A stretch of DNA of 64,000 bases from Phytophthora sp. 'mugwort' (Eukaryota > Oomycota > Peronosporomycetes > Peronosporales > Peronosporaceae), in the NCBI GenBank assembly GCA_033558025.1, contig JAUCEF010000007.1, forward strand, positions 7,254,001 to 7,318,000, written 5' to 3'. The notes below the pieces were generated by a model, which ran no database searches, was not told the DNA's origin, and saw only the letters and a program-made list of their open reading frames with translations. Positions 20,508 through 30,505 of the stretch are shown here, piece after piece (the stretch's first letter is position 1; each line of letters begins with the position of its first letter). Made by a program: the position numbers and the translations under genes.

Positions 20508-23328
20508 CCCTTTCACTACCAGAAAATGTTTAGAGGTCCGCCTGGTACCTGTACCTTGGCCAATGATCTTGCATAGGTACAAAAAAACGCATATGAGCGG
20601 CAGCGATTTCCACGTCGAATTTGACATTTGCTCGCAAAGTCAGCCACAGTACTGTTTGAAATTTGAAATTTCAAACAAAGGGAGATGATCACTGCTGCGG
20701 CACCCCCCACGGACATGCAGCTACTGCGACGATGCGCCGTGTGAATGGGTGCGGTACGGCCAGGACATCACTGGCAGCAGGCTACGGATGTTAGCATACG
20801 GACACAAGCGGCTCACCTCCCCTCGACGCATAAAGAAGGCGCTGTATCAGCTGTACTATTACAAGCGGAACGGGCGCTTATGCAAGACGGCGCGGATCGA
20901 CCTACCGCTATGTGTGGAGAAGCAGATAACGCACCTGAACAACACTATCAGGTACACCCTGTTTTACTTAGCTATCGTTATGGCAGCTCAAGCTCATCTA
21001 GATACGTAATGGTTTTGTTTTTCTTTAGGCGCGTGTGCACAAGTGCATCACCTGACGCTGCCGCGCAGACAGCGTCGAGGGCCGAATGGACGGTGGCTGA
21101 GGTGGAAATGAGAGCATCACGGTAGTGGAACACGCTGAAGCAAGTCACATGAAACCCTCGGTGGCAACCGGTGCAGCCAAGAAGAGCATTCTTTGAGAAT
21201 CCCCGCAGCGAGCAGAGATAACGTGTGAGGCTTGCCCGTGGAGTGCTGCTTCGAGTTGGGTGTAATAGCATGGAGGCTGTGGTCGGCCCCTACTAGTTCT
21301 TGTATCGGCGTGTTGGGAGTCGCTTGGCGTCGGCGATCTTTCTCCAGTCGCGCTCGCTGTGTACCGCTGTCAGCTTTTCGGCCACTCGTCGTTTGAAGTC
21401 GCGTAGTTTGATCCGTTTTGCTGCTGATCCTGCGACAATTTTTGAAGAGAGAAAATGCATTGATAAGAGCTAGATCCAATGCCTATGTCAAAATACTATC
21501 GATAGTCTCTTCTCCTTGCGTCGAATCGGGTTTGTGCTTCGGAGCTGGTCAGCTCTGTCGACACTGTTCATAAACAGATTGTGCGCAACTATCATTGCGG
21601 GTACTTCAAACGTTTTGCGGTGCATCACTTGCTCTCCTGTCCAGCGGCGGAGGGGTGCAAGCCCACGGCAAAGTCGTACGGCTTCAGGCGTTTCGCCCCG
21701 AAGCACGCGCTGCGACAGCGTACCGGATAAATCGTTTGTATAAAAGATAACAGTCATCTTATCGCGGAATACGATGGTAGCCCGCGTTAGCTGGTATTGT
21801 CATCGGCGCAATGTACGGTGTAGAGATAGCTTTTTCTGTGCGCGATTATGCTTTTCTTGAAGCTTCTCCCAGCCAACCGGCACATCAACCGCTGCAACGA
21901 GCTCCCAGCATCACCTTGCCGCTGTGCCAATTCTTGCAGCCTTGAGCTGCATAGCATTCCACTGACCTTGCAATGATATATTCACTGTAAATAACATCCG
22001 CATTTCACCATCGGTGAATTACAAGAGAGTCTGGCTAAGTTGTGCCGTGTGTAGAAATTATCACAAACAAGCAAACGGTGGCAGTTTAGCGCCGCGTGCG
22101 TCTTTTTTTTGTCAAGTGACCACACATCGCCACCCATAAAGCACTCGCGTCTTTTCGTGTGATCGGGATATCCACGCGCTCCAGCGTCCTAAACAATGCG
22201 GTTCTGAGCACCGGAAACACGTCCACATACAGCGCAGCAGGAGTCGCCCTCGTTCGATTGCCAGATCCATTATCCCACACTAAGTATACATATAGACTCC
22301 CCACCCCACAACCGCATAAAATCGAGCTCCGTGTTGTCGGGTTTACACGGCATGAACGTCTTCGCCGCGGTGCGCGCTTTCGTGCGCACCGTATTTTCAT
22401 CTAGACTCACTGCTCCAACGGGTACAGCAATTGCGGCAAACTTCTCCTGTATTGAGCCATCAGAGGCCGGCTGTGCCATAATAGGTCCGGCTCACGTCGC
22501 TCGACAGGTACACTCCCTGGCGCGTGGACCTGAAGTCGAGCTCGAATACTCTTAAACCGATTCCTCGCCATCGTCAACGCAAAGTCTGACTGCCCCATAA
22601 ACAGCTTCTGAGGCCACAGCTCCTTGATTTCTGTGACTGGGCTGAAATTCATAGCAATCCCCAAACCAATGTAAGCATCTAGCTCATACACAGTGGCTTC
22701 AGGCTTCCCTCTCTCTTTTAGCATGTTGTTAGTCCATGCATGCACAGAATCACGAAACGCACGCGTACAAAAGAGAGAGAAAGCCCGAGATCACCGCGCT
22801 CCGTGTAGGCAGCCTTCCCCTCCTTATCGCGGATAATATGCAAACCGCTGTCTCGAATGAAGTTGTCGACGTACTTTCCCGGTTCTCATTCCGTCGGCGC
22901 TATCACGCCTACCGCTGCATCGTTGTCTGTCTCCATTCCCACGCCGTCACCATCGGTTGAGAGTGAGGCGCTTGCGTCGTCTTCCATCTCCTCCGCATCC
23001 GATGTCTCGAACGTCCAGTCCGCGGCGTCGTCGTCGACTTTCAGTAGGTCGGCGATGTCCATCTATGCTGCTGGAAGATTGCGAAAATGACTGCCAGAAA
23101 AAGTGAGTGGCTGGAATCTCGAAATCTACACTTTGGGAACCTCAAACTATTGTGGTCTTTGCAGTACTACGATCGAGATGTCTATTTAAAGGTCTGCTGC
23201 GGACCTACTAGTCTTGATGAGCGCTAAAACCTATCCCCGCTGCAAGAATTTACGCCAATCAATGGTACTCCAGTTAGAGGTCCGCTACGGACCTATATGC
23301 TACGCAGATTTGGCCGGTACGGAAAGGG
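20508..23328 (-). mobile_element. piggyBac-type DNA transposon A (2.8 kb)
   Basis: The left end reads TTAA then CCCTTTCACTACC; the right end, reverse complemented, reads CCCTTTCCGTACC next to TTAT, a one-base decay of the TTAA target duplication. Subterminal AGGTCCGC/GCGGACCT motifs occur at both ends (near 20531, 23190 and 23278), including a 16-bp palindrome GGTCCGCTACGGACCT near 23279. Such repeats are typical binding sites for the transposase. The internal region codes for a broken transposase on the minus strand. Confidence 0.85.
20978..23062 (-). pseudogene. piggyBac transposase (DDE_Tnp_1_7), broken
   Basis: The start is an ATG at 23062, opening an acidic N-terminus MDIADLLKVDDDAADW. 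That frame hits a stop after about 57 residues near 22.89 kb. Further pieces follow in other frames: a helical segment with YELDAYIGLGIAMNFSP (22.7 kb), a catalytic-domain segment VSLDENTVRTKARTAAKTF (22.4 kb), NLFMNSVDRADQLRS (21.55 kb, conserved in all piggyBac enzymes) and a C-terminal Cys/His zinc-finger scrap with GFHVTCFS (21.17 kb). Several shifts and stops make it inactive. Cut-and-paste transposase at TTAA sites by family knowledge. Confidence 0.85.
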
Positions 23329-24789
23329 TTATAATAGCCTTGAGCGGATCGAGTCTCGAATGAGCAAATACTGGACCCCAAATGAAGACATAATCATTCC
23401 TAACAGACTTGAGAGATGCATACGTATTCATTTTAAGCTTTTTCAATAGTAATACGTGTAGTTATTCATTGTTTAATGATAATAGCGACATCGACATCGT
23501 TTACATATATAGCGATGACCTCGAATGTCCAGTGTTAAATGGGCATTCGTAGCGATTTGACGCCAAATCGACGGCAACATGTGATATATAACAGGGCTTG
23601 GGATATAACAAATCGGACTGACGTTCTGTTTATATATAATAAAAAAAGGGCTACGCCGTGTATATAGAGCCTAACAATGCTTTTGGCATGTTATTATTTT
23701 ATTAGGTATACATAAAACCTTAAAGGTATCGAGTTTCAACCTGGCTCGTGGAATGATGCAGACGGCTATCTTGTATATTCTACATGCTAGGCTCGAGGTC
23801 TATTGCGGAACGAACAAGCATACGGACGAGCATGGAGGCGATGACCCAAGAGGTTTTCTGCGGACCCGAATTCGGGACCTGCTTCAGTCATCAGGAACTT
23901 ACATGAAGTCCTCCCCCCTCTCGAAAAACCAAAAACATCTTAATTGTTGCAAAAACAGAAAAAAGTTTATGAGAAAGGTAAAACGAAAATAATAAAATGC
24001 TGTTAAATTTATTGATTACTACAGTATATTGTTTTATCAGATTTGATTTTGTAATTCAACTTTCAGTTATATTTTTATTCTATATTCATAATTATTGTAG
24101 CGATATAATATAAAAATATTGTGTTATTGTGATCGTCACATGATATGTCCTATTTTGTTTTGCAAATCAACCGCTTTATAGCCGATTTCCTCCTTCATTA
24201 ATTAAATGCCCTCTTGAATTTGGATATATAAGGCGTATCGCTCTCACGCTCTAGTCTGTACGTAATAATCTTATCGAACGCCACCCCTTGTAGCGACAGG
24301 GTACACGATGCATGGGAAAGGTAGACTTTAATAAATTACCATTTCAAAAAACTTGTACTTCTCTGATCCAGTTCAAAATGCTACTTTCACATAGCGAGCA
24401 ATATCCCCGGAACTAGAACTCGCCTCTAGACACCAAGCACCTCACCGCAAAGCTCTCATACTCCGCAGAAAAGCATATTTTCTTAGTCACCTACACGTCA
24501 GCCACGAAAAAGATTCGCTTCGCTCAAAGCCAGCGCTTTCACATGGTCACCAGCTCTTTTTTCGCAGTTTAGTCAATTTTTAGCAATATTTACCAAATTT
24601 TAAGGACAGGGTGGCCGTAAGGCTAGCAACTGTTAGGTGCACCCCCTCGTGGTACAGAGGAGGAGAGGCACTACAAGTTGGAAGAGACCGACGTGAGGTT
24701 TATTGTTGAAATCCAGGTAATAAGCACCAACCAACAATCTAAGTTGGACAATCACCGACGAGTAATGAATTAGACTAAACATTAAGCGA
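23329..24789. other. 1.5-kb AT-rich segment without recognisable genes
   Basis: Strongly AT-rich (especially 23.9-24.2 kb), with a basic short frame at 23753-23992 that resembles nothing I know. The sequence at 24630-24720 begins TGTTAGGTGCACC and may be a degraded LTR end, but no partner is seen. A TACATATATAGCGATG block at about 23501-23516 resembles the two blocks at 27.2 and 27.46 kb. Confidence 0.35.
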
Positions 24790-25772
24790 TCAACCAGATG
24801 GAATTAACACTTCAACTGAGGTGTACAAGTGCATGTAGCCGCTCATCACGGCCTCCGTTGCCACTGTCACGGACATTGGCATTCTTCCATTCACGGCAAC
24901 GTGCCTACTAGCACGCGGAAGCTTGAATTCATTCCCTGCGCCGCTCCGCAGGATAGCCTCCATCATTTTCTGGAGGGTGACAAAACACTTGTCGAGTGTC
25001 TGCCACCTCATCTTCTCAAATGCCTCTTGAGCAGCATCTGTCCGTTTCGTAGGTAGCTTTACGGTACTGCAACGCTTGAATTGAAGCAAAGTAGCCAAAA
25101 TCCAGTACATCTAGATCGGGAGACCGAGGTGGTTGGCATCGCATCTTCATCTTCCAGCCATCAACTCTTCCTGCTTCCTCAAATTCATCATCGCTTACGA
25201 GTACGGGTGGACCCGCATTGTCCTGCTGGACAAACACAGTGGAGCATCTGCAAACTACACAATATTTAATAAATATTTAAAAATATAATTAGTCAGCTCA
25301 ATACAAAAAAGGAGAAAGTTTTTCCTGTTATTCGAGCCAAGATGCCAGGTAATACAATTACCTGGCATCTAAGCTCGAAATAATAATAATTGTATTACAG
25401 GTAATACAATTACCTGGCATCTTGGCTCGAATAGCAGGAAAAACGATTTTGTTTTCGACAAGGAACTTACGGTAAATTGACCTTGTCATAGATACACTGT
25501 TCATAATCATGGTGCCCTTAGGTACGAAGAGCCTCCGTGTGTTCCAAAAAAAAAAAAAAAACAATAGGTCAAATGACCAGCTTATCATCAAAGTAGTGTT
25601 TCCGATAACAGTCGTAGTGAGGGCGCGCTACCGCAGCCAGAAGCATAATCTTACCGATATACCTCTTGTTCGGACAACGGCAGGGTAACTGTTCCGTAGC
25701 TGTCATACAATATTTTATGATACCTTTGTAGAGGCTAAACCATTTCTCATCAACATGTACTACATGGTACAT
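24790..25772 (-). pseudogene. Mariner-like (Tc1/mariner superfamily) transposase, broken
   Basis: Starting near 25772, the minus strand shows HVDEKWFSLYKG, with the first catalytic Asp of the DDE triad, then a MLLAAVARPHYD stretch, a break, QQDNAGPPV with the second catalytic Asp at about 25.22 kb, and QPPRSPDLDVLDFGYFASIQ with the third acidic residue and the usual SPDLN-type motif. This arrangement is typical of mariner-like elements abundant in oomycetes. A local inverted duplication at about 25316-25446 interrupts the gene between the first two catalytic residues, and frames change at least twice. A run of about 17 A lies at about 25545-25561. Confidence 0.8.
25316..25446. repeat. Inverted duplication/hairpin inside the mariner transposase
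   Basis: About 130 bases form a near-perfect hairpin. GTTTTTCCTG followed by TATTCGAGCCAAGATGCCAGG at the left is repeated inverted at the right, with further smaller palindromes (AGGTAATACAATTACCT) inside. The right arm is the native transposase sequence (it encodes VFPAIRAKMPG); the left arm is its inverted copy. Confidence 0.75.
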
Positions 25773-26483
25773 TAACGTGGTCTCTAAGGGGGTCTAGGGG
25801 TACTCTAGATGCCATTTTATGCACAGGTTGAGCGGATGATGTAACCTAAACCAATACGTTCGTCCACTAGCGTACGCCAAGAGATAGAACGCGGAATGTT
25901 ACTGAACCCTAAGTGAATTCTCAGGAATTGCAAGAATTGTCACTTCAAACGACGCGTCATCAGAGTGATTGTAGTTATCTAAATCCAGTAGTTCCGAAAT
26001 CTGATTGAACCGGTTCCAAGTCACAGAACCGATGTAACATCAACAATTGTGGTCATGATAGGTTTTATACAGAATGCGGGACTAAGTTCCTAAGTTCCAA
26101 AAAAAAGAACCAACACTGTCTCTCTATCTCTTCTTTCTCTTTTATACCCCTACCCCCTCTTTAAATTTTCATGTAAATCTATGTAAAATTTAGGAACCTC
26201 GGAACCCGAGCACCAGCAGCAGATGTCAGCTTAACCACAGCTCTTCTAGATATTAAAAGCTGGTTCCGAAAATTTCGGAACCGAAGCATCCACAATTCGC
26301 CAATTAGTTGCAATTCACTACAGAATTAAAGCACCACAGCAACTCTAGTAAGTACGACATAGTTTTGAAACCAGTTCGGAACTCGGTTCTGGAACCTCGG
26401 AACTTGGCATTATTTTTATTTCTGATAATATATACATCAATATATAGAAGCTATAAAAATTGGAAATATAATTTAAGAATAAA
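25773..26483. repeat. Cluster of GGAACC/GGTTCC palindromic motifs
   Basis: No gene is seen. At least eight copies of GGAACC, GAACCGG or GGTTCC occur between about 25990 and 26405. They include a 10-bp palindrome GAACCGGTTC near 26008 and a perfect 21-bp dyad at 26262-26282 whose arms are GGTTCCGAAA and TTTCGGAACC. This may be the subterminal repeat region of a decayed DNA transposon or a protein-binding array; I cannot decide. Confidence 0.5.
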
Positions 26484-27002
26484 ATGATCGGCTGAGTCTA
26501 CAGAATCATTCATCTCGCAACTGACTATTGTTTCTACTATCAACAAATTGTCATGGCGTTGGCAAGGTCACAAAAATAGCTTTAGACGCTGGCTCGAAGG
26601 TAAACATACGCATATCTCAATTTTTCCATACTTTCAAACTCATGGAATTGATAAATTCAAGATCACTCTCGTGAAGAAGTATGAGGTTGTAGACCAACAG
26701 CATCTTCCAGCGTATGAACAGCTTTGGATTGCAAAATCTAGTAAACAGCAGTGAATAAGAATAAAGCGTTTACGATAGATTAGCTGCGCAAAAAGGATTA
26801 TCGAGCAAATAATAAAGAGAGCATCAAGGCCTACAATAAGGAATATTACAAGGCAAACAAGCAACGATGGGATGCAACTTCTAAAGAGCGACTAGCAACT
26901 CGATTCAATTGCGATTGCGGCGGCAAATATTCTGCTGCAAATCGCCATGTTCACATTCGGTCGCTGAAACACAGACGGTGGCTAGAAGAACAGAGAGCTT
27001 AG
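26484..27002 (+). pseudogene. GIY-YIG endonuclease with C-terminal Cys/His finger, virus-type, broken
   Basis: From an ATG at 26484 the readable parts are a VYRI-like first strand, then STINKLSWRWQGHKNSF (the 'GST...L..R...Hk' core of GIY-YIG nucleases), a segment with FQTHGIDKFKITLVKKYEV, and LPAYEQLWI with the conserved glutamate. After a stop at about 26755 another frame carries a Lys-rich repeat with EYYKANKQRW and a terminal Cys/His finger CDCGGKYSAANRHVH...H. This architecture is known from NCLDVs and related elements in protist genomes, where it acts as a homing or nicking endonuclease. At least two frame breaks show it is dead. It is the leftmost gene of the right-hand viral island. 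Confidence 0.7.
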
Positions 27003-27194
27003 ACGGTGATATTTTTTTTTGCCAGGAACACAAAAAATAGACTTTTGGATATAGAATAATAACACGGAATAGATAGTCATGGCGAGCCAATACGCGGTAA
27101 GCGTCAATTGCACAAACGACACGTGAATAATATGAAAGTAATTACATCGTTTTTACATTATATCAAATATATTTCAGATATATTCGTTTAATTT

Positions 27195-27226
27195 GAAAAC
27201 TTTGACGATGTATATATAGCAGCGAC
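27195..27226 (+). promoter_or_regulatory. TATA-like block, copy 1 of a repeated motif
   Basis: The stretch TTTGACGATGTATATATAGC followed by AGCGA occurs here upstream of the small ORF at 27.25-27.48 kb and again at 27461-27496. The shared TATATATAGCAGCGA-type core suggests a viral promoter, but it could be a short local duplication. Confidence 0.35.
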
Positions 27227-27252
27227 GGATCGCAATTTTCAGTTGGTCAAAC

Positions 27253-27475
27253 ATGTACCAGCGCGATAATCGTTTTATAGGTGTGTCTAAAACATGATTT
27301 GGAGATCACATTCGATTCAGTAAGTAGAAGTACGTTTATAAAGTGTAATGATTGTAACAGCTTTACAGGCCTTTATGGGCCAGATATCGATGAGGATATC
27401 GTGACATTCATTGTTGAAAAAGATTGGAATGAGACGTATCGAGAAAAAATAGTTGATTATTTGAAACTTTGACGA
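27253..27475 (+). pseudogene. Small virus-island protein, unknown, probably frameshifted at the start
   Basis: An ATG at 27253 starts MYQRDNRFI and is in a different register from the main frame (27281-27475), which reads CLKHDLEITFDSVSR, a CNDC pair, and an acidic C-terminal half. A one-base shift near 27281 would explain this. There is no recognised family. It lies behind the first TATA-like block, and its stop codon overlaps the second. Confidence 0.35.
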
Positions 27476-27496
27476 TGCATATATAGCAGCGATGGA
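27461..27496 (+). promoter_or_regulatory. TATA-like block, copy 2 of a repeated motif
   Basis: Repeats 27195-27226 with one main difference (GATGCATATATAGC). An acidic open stretch with SPVHIDEDHYKP follows at about 27.51-27.62 kb and ends in a stop; it may be a small decayed gene. Confidence 0.35.
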
Positions 27497-27717
27497 CATT
27501 GATGTGTTGACGATGCAACTATTGACTCGCCAGTACATATCGATGAAGACCACTACAAACCAACGGCAGTTGATCACTTAGTCCAGCCACAACTCGAACA
27601 CTTTGTCCAACCCTCGAGGCCTTAGCTAACATGAAGCGAAAAGGCCTCAGAGATAAAATTTGAAGCTGATTAAGATGGATTTTGAGCGAAGTAAGAAGTA
27701 GCTGCTGCATTCTATTT

Positions 27718-27909
27718 TTACAAATGCTGCAGGCGTTTGACTTTTTTTTTGATAGTTTCCAATCTGGCAAGTTTATCAGTGCTATCGTCGATAATAGCGC
27801 GCGCACGATCGCGATATGCACTCTCAATATCATCAGGTAGAAACGCGCGATTAATGGTGTCGAGTTGCTTTTGCGCTGGCTGAATCCGTTCGTGCTGACA
27901 TACAATCAT
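27718..27909 (-). CDS. Small helical protein of the viral island (doubtful)
   Basis: The ORF starts MIVCQHERIQ and then encodes a charged, helix-forming stretch ending in a Lys-rich segment KKKVKRLQHL. The overlapping frame at 27519-27905 is less protein-like in composition. It lies downstream of, and on the same strand as, the two viral pseudogenes at 28.06-28.73 kb. No family is recognised. Confidence 0.3.
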   Translation of the reverse strand: MIVCQHERIQPAQKQLDTINRAFLPDDIESAYRDRARAIIDDSTDKLARLETIKKKVKRLQHL

Positions 27910-28063
27910 CCTTTCAATACAATCAAGCTCACTGACAAAAAAAATGCTTTCAAATCGTGTAATTAAGCGGCTTATAATCGTTCTCGAAAGTTATCAATCT
28001 CGTCTTGCATATTGTTTGATTATATAGTACTCTATTTTGTTTCTTAAAATTGTTGATAGTCTA

Positions 28064-28330
28064 CTACCATAAATATTTTTTTGAGAACCAGTCAGCTGTG
28101 TAAGGATGTTAATCATCACTCGGTCCGTGGCGCTTATGTAACGTTCTCTTCGTTTCATATCTTTGTGATCATATTCACGATATGCTTTCAAAGTCGTGCG
28201 ATCTTGATATTGCTGATAAGGCTCACCACTGCGCTTAATAGCTCCAAACGATACGATTCTGCAATCACTAAGCAATGCATCATGTTTTTGTCTTTGCGCT
28301 TAGAAACGCGGAACTTACAGCCAAGGACTT
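28064..28330 (-). pseudogene. NCLDV-type small protein (resembles the 'DHxDxxRRxxY...YLW' family, DUF5754-like)
   Basis: The minus strand reads SFGAIKRSGEPYQQYQDRT, then YREYDHKDMKRRERYIS; after a one-base shift a second frame gives a C-terminus ADWFSKKYLW and a stop at 28064. The ordered signature (SFG, a DRT/DKT pair, a DH.D..RR..Y core and a terminal YLW) matches a small family I know from giant viruses and related elements; its function is unknown. I named the family from memory. It lies directly downstream of the protease on the same strand. Confidence 0.5.
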
Positions 28331-28354
28331 GCATTCTCTATATTACGCATGCGA

Positions 28355-28734
28355 TTATTCAAGCTGCTTGAAAAGCTCGTACAACTCGTCTTCTTTTCCA
28401 TGTTGCAAGTAGTAAAGCCAAAGCACGCAATACTGTCCACCGTGCCCGAAATGTGGGTCTTGAATATCAATCTCGTGATAGCCATAGTCTCTTGGAATGA
28501 CGCAGGGTGTTGGTAGGCCAAGAGGATCAAAGTAGCGCTTGTCTTTGTTAAAAACTGCGAGCCAACGCGTGCCACCGATTCGAGACGTACCCATGTTAAT
28601 AACACAGTAGTCTTTGTTTTTGTCTAGATTCTCTTTGAAATCGATTTGATCACTTTGACTCCAAGATCTTTCGCAAGATTCAATAGCTGATCATCGGTTG
28701 TGCGAGAAAGCTTAATTATTTGCTTAACGCTCAT
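28355..28734 (-). pseudogene. Adenovirus-type (C5/Ulp1-like) maturation cysteine protease, catalytically dead and frameshifted
   Basis: The ATG at 28734 opens MSVKQIIKLSRTTDDQLL. The frame stops near 28.62 kb and continues one register over with MGTSRIGGTRWLAVF, YFDPLGLPTP, DIQDPHFGHGGQYCVLWLYY and a helical end. The layout (HW-type motif, acidic DPxG segment, GH-C-G-x-YC box, about 125 residues) is that of the virion maturation proteases of virophages, polinton-like viruses and adenoviruses, which cleave capsid proteins. The catalytic His of the '(H)WLAVF' motif is Arg here, and the catalytic Cys of 'GH(C)GQYC' is Gly. It is divergent from the capsid gene, with 59 bp between start codons. 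Confidence 0.75.
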
Positions 28735-28793
28735 TTGAAATATTTTTCGCTCGAGCTATATATTTGTCTAATATAAGACTACGAAGCTTAATA
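28735..28793. promoter_or_regulatory. Bidirectional 59-bp spacer between protease and capsid genes
   Basis: It contains GAGCTATATATTTG near 28752-28766, a TATA-like box that could serve either divergent gene. Very short spacers like this are usual in small DNA viruses. Confidence 0.4.
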
Positions 28794-30505
28794 ATGTCTA
28801 CAGCAAGTGCTTTCGAACACTCTGTTGAATCAGCCCCATCTGAAACTCTCTTCCGTGATAAGAAATGGACCTACATTCAGGATTCGACCTCGAATACAGG
28901 TCAACTGCTGGTCAAATTCAATTCAATCTCTCAACCATCTCTTCGCAAGCTGCATTCGTAAATTGGGAAGAAGCTTTTATGAATTGACTGTTAAACTTGA
29001 AATCAAGACAAATAGCGCAATTACTGGAGCTGGTGGGTGTACCATCGATCAACTTGTTCCAAAAGCGGGAGCATGGCACTTCATTGATAGCGTTCAAGTA
29101 GTGATTAATGGCACGACTGTTCAGACAAATCAAATTCACTAAAATGTTAATGCTCAATTTAAAGCAAATACTGAACTAAATTTTATAATGAATATATTAA
29201 GCGAGGTGCAACCAGTAATTTCATTCTCGACGAATATGCACCTCCAATTCCAAACGCACCACAGGCACTTGATAATGTTGATACTGCTAATTTTATGAAT
29301 GCAACGCTTGGAGAATTTGGACTTTGTAATACGTTCACAAATAAAGGATCCGCTGAACGCTCTTTCTTCACTGCTTGGATCAAATAGGTGGAAAACTCGC
29401 TTATGATGTCATGGGTAGCAACGCAAATATTCAATCTGTATCAAAACGTCAAGCATGGGTCAAAGCAAGTGGTAATTGGGCCGCCGGTGACTCTATTTAC
29501 GTAGCGCATTACCTTGCTTGCGTTAGACTTGCTGATATTCGCGAGTACTTTAAGAAAGCGCCGATGCAAAAGAATACCCGTGGATTTTTATTTATCAACT
29601 ATAGCAGTTCTGCAACTACTATTGCAACTACTGCCATAGCATCTGCCGGCGCTTTATCGCCAGTAGTTATTGCCTCAGTAAGTAACAATATGAACTATGG
29701 TAATACGTGCCCAGTTATGTGGAACTTCTCATCTACAAATAAAACTGCCACGTACTGATGGCACTCTTAAGTGCACAGGATTATCACTTCCGGTTTCAGC
29801 CACGGCATTCAATTTCACTGTTACTGCTGATTTTAATGGCACGCAACTACTGCAAGTGGTTTAACCCCATCTCAAGCATTCAGTCGTTTAATGGTTCCAA
29901 CATATTTACCAGATCCTGCGGCTGACCATGCGTTAATCCAAAAGAAGACATTCCGTTACTTTGAGCGTATTACTAATAAGCTCACTGTTGATCCAGAAGC
30001 TCAATTCACTTGGATCACAAATGGTATTGCGAATCCAAAGGAATTAGTTCCTTTTACCAACTATTGATAATGCAACCTCTGGATCTCTACTCATGGTGTA
30101 TTACCTCCTCTGCGTTCTCCGTTTTCAACAATTCCAGCAACCACCTCAGTTTTTACCAGCTTAAAACAACTCCAAGTTACTGTTCCTATTTTGAATAATC
30201 CTGTCAGCTTTGGTTATGATTTATTCCTTCAAGAAATGAGTAAATCTGGTGTTGATGGTGGTTTAGATGATGTAACATCCGCTGGCCTTATTTCGCAACG
30301 TCAATGGGAATCTCTATATCGCTATGTAGCTGTTGATATTGGACGTCGTCTTCCTTCGGAAGATGGTGCTTCTAAATCCATTGATATTTGTGGTGTATCT
30401 AACAGCAAATACCCGTTAGCAATTTATTGTCACATTTGGCGTGAAGTCGTAGCAACGGTTGATACTGCTATGGGAACCGTTTCTCAAGGTACTGTCCAAC
30501 ATTAA
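28794..30505 (+). pseudogene. Major capsid protein of a polinton-like virus/NCLDV relative, multiply frameshifted
   Basis: The ATG at 28794 starts MSTASAFEHSVESAPSETLF. A following WTYIQD stretch and a downstream FNLSTISSQAAFVNWEEAF segment fit the first jelly-roll strands of polinton-like virus capsid proteins. Further readable segments are spread over several frames: FIDSVQVVINGTTVQTNQI, a middle part RQAWVKASGNWAAGDSIYV, and a clean C-terminal ORF (30191-30505) with DIGRRLPSEDGASKSIDI and SKYPLAIYCHIW, a typical double-jelly-roll capsid ending. The total length (about 570 codons) fits the family. At least five frame breaks or stops occur. The stop codon lies within a TTAA that is also the piggyBac B target. 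Confidence 0.65.

Noticed and set aside
24630..24720. TGTTAGGTGCACC as the start of an LTR
   Set aside because: No matching partner or terminal CA repeat was found in the window, so a solo LTR cannot be supported.
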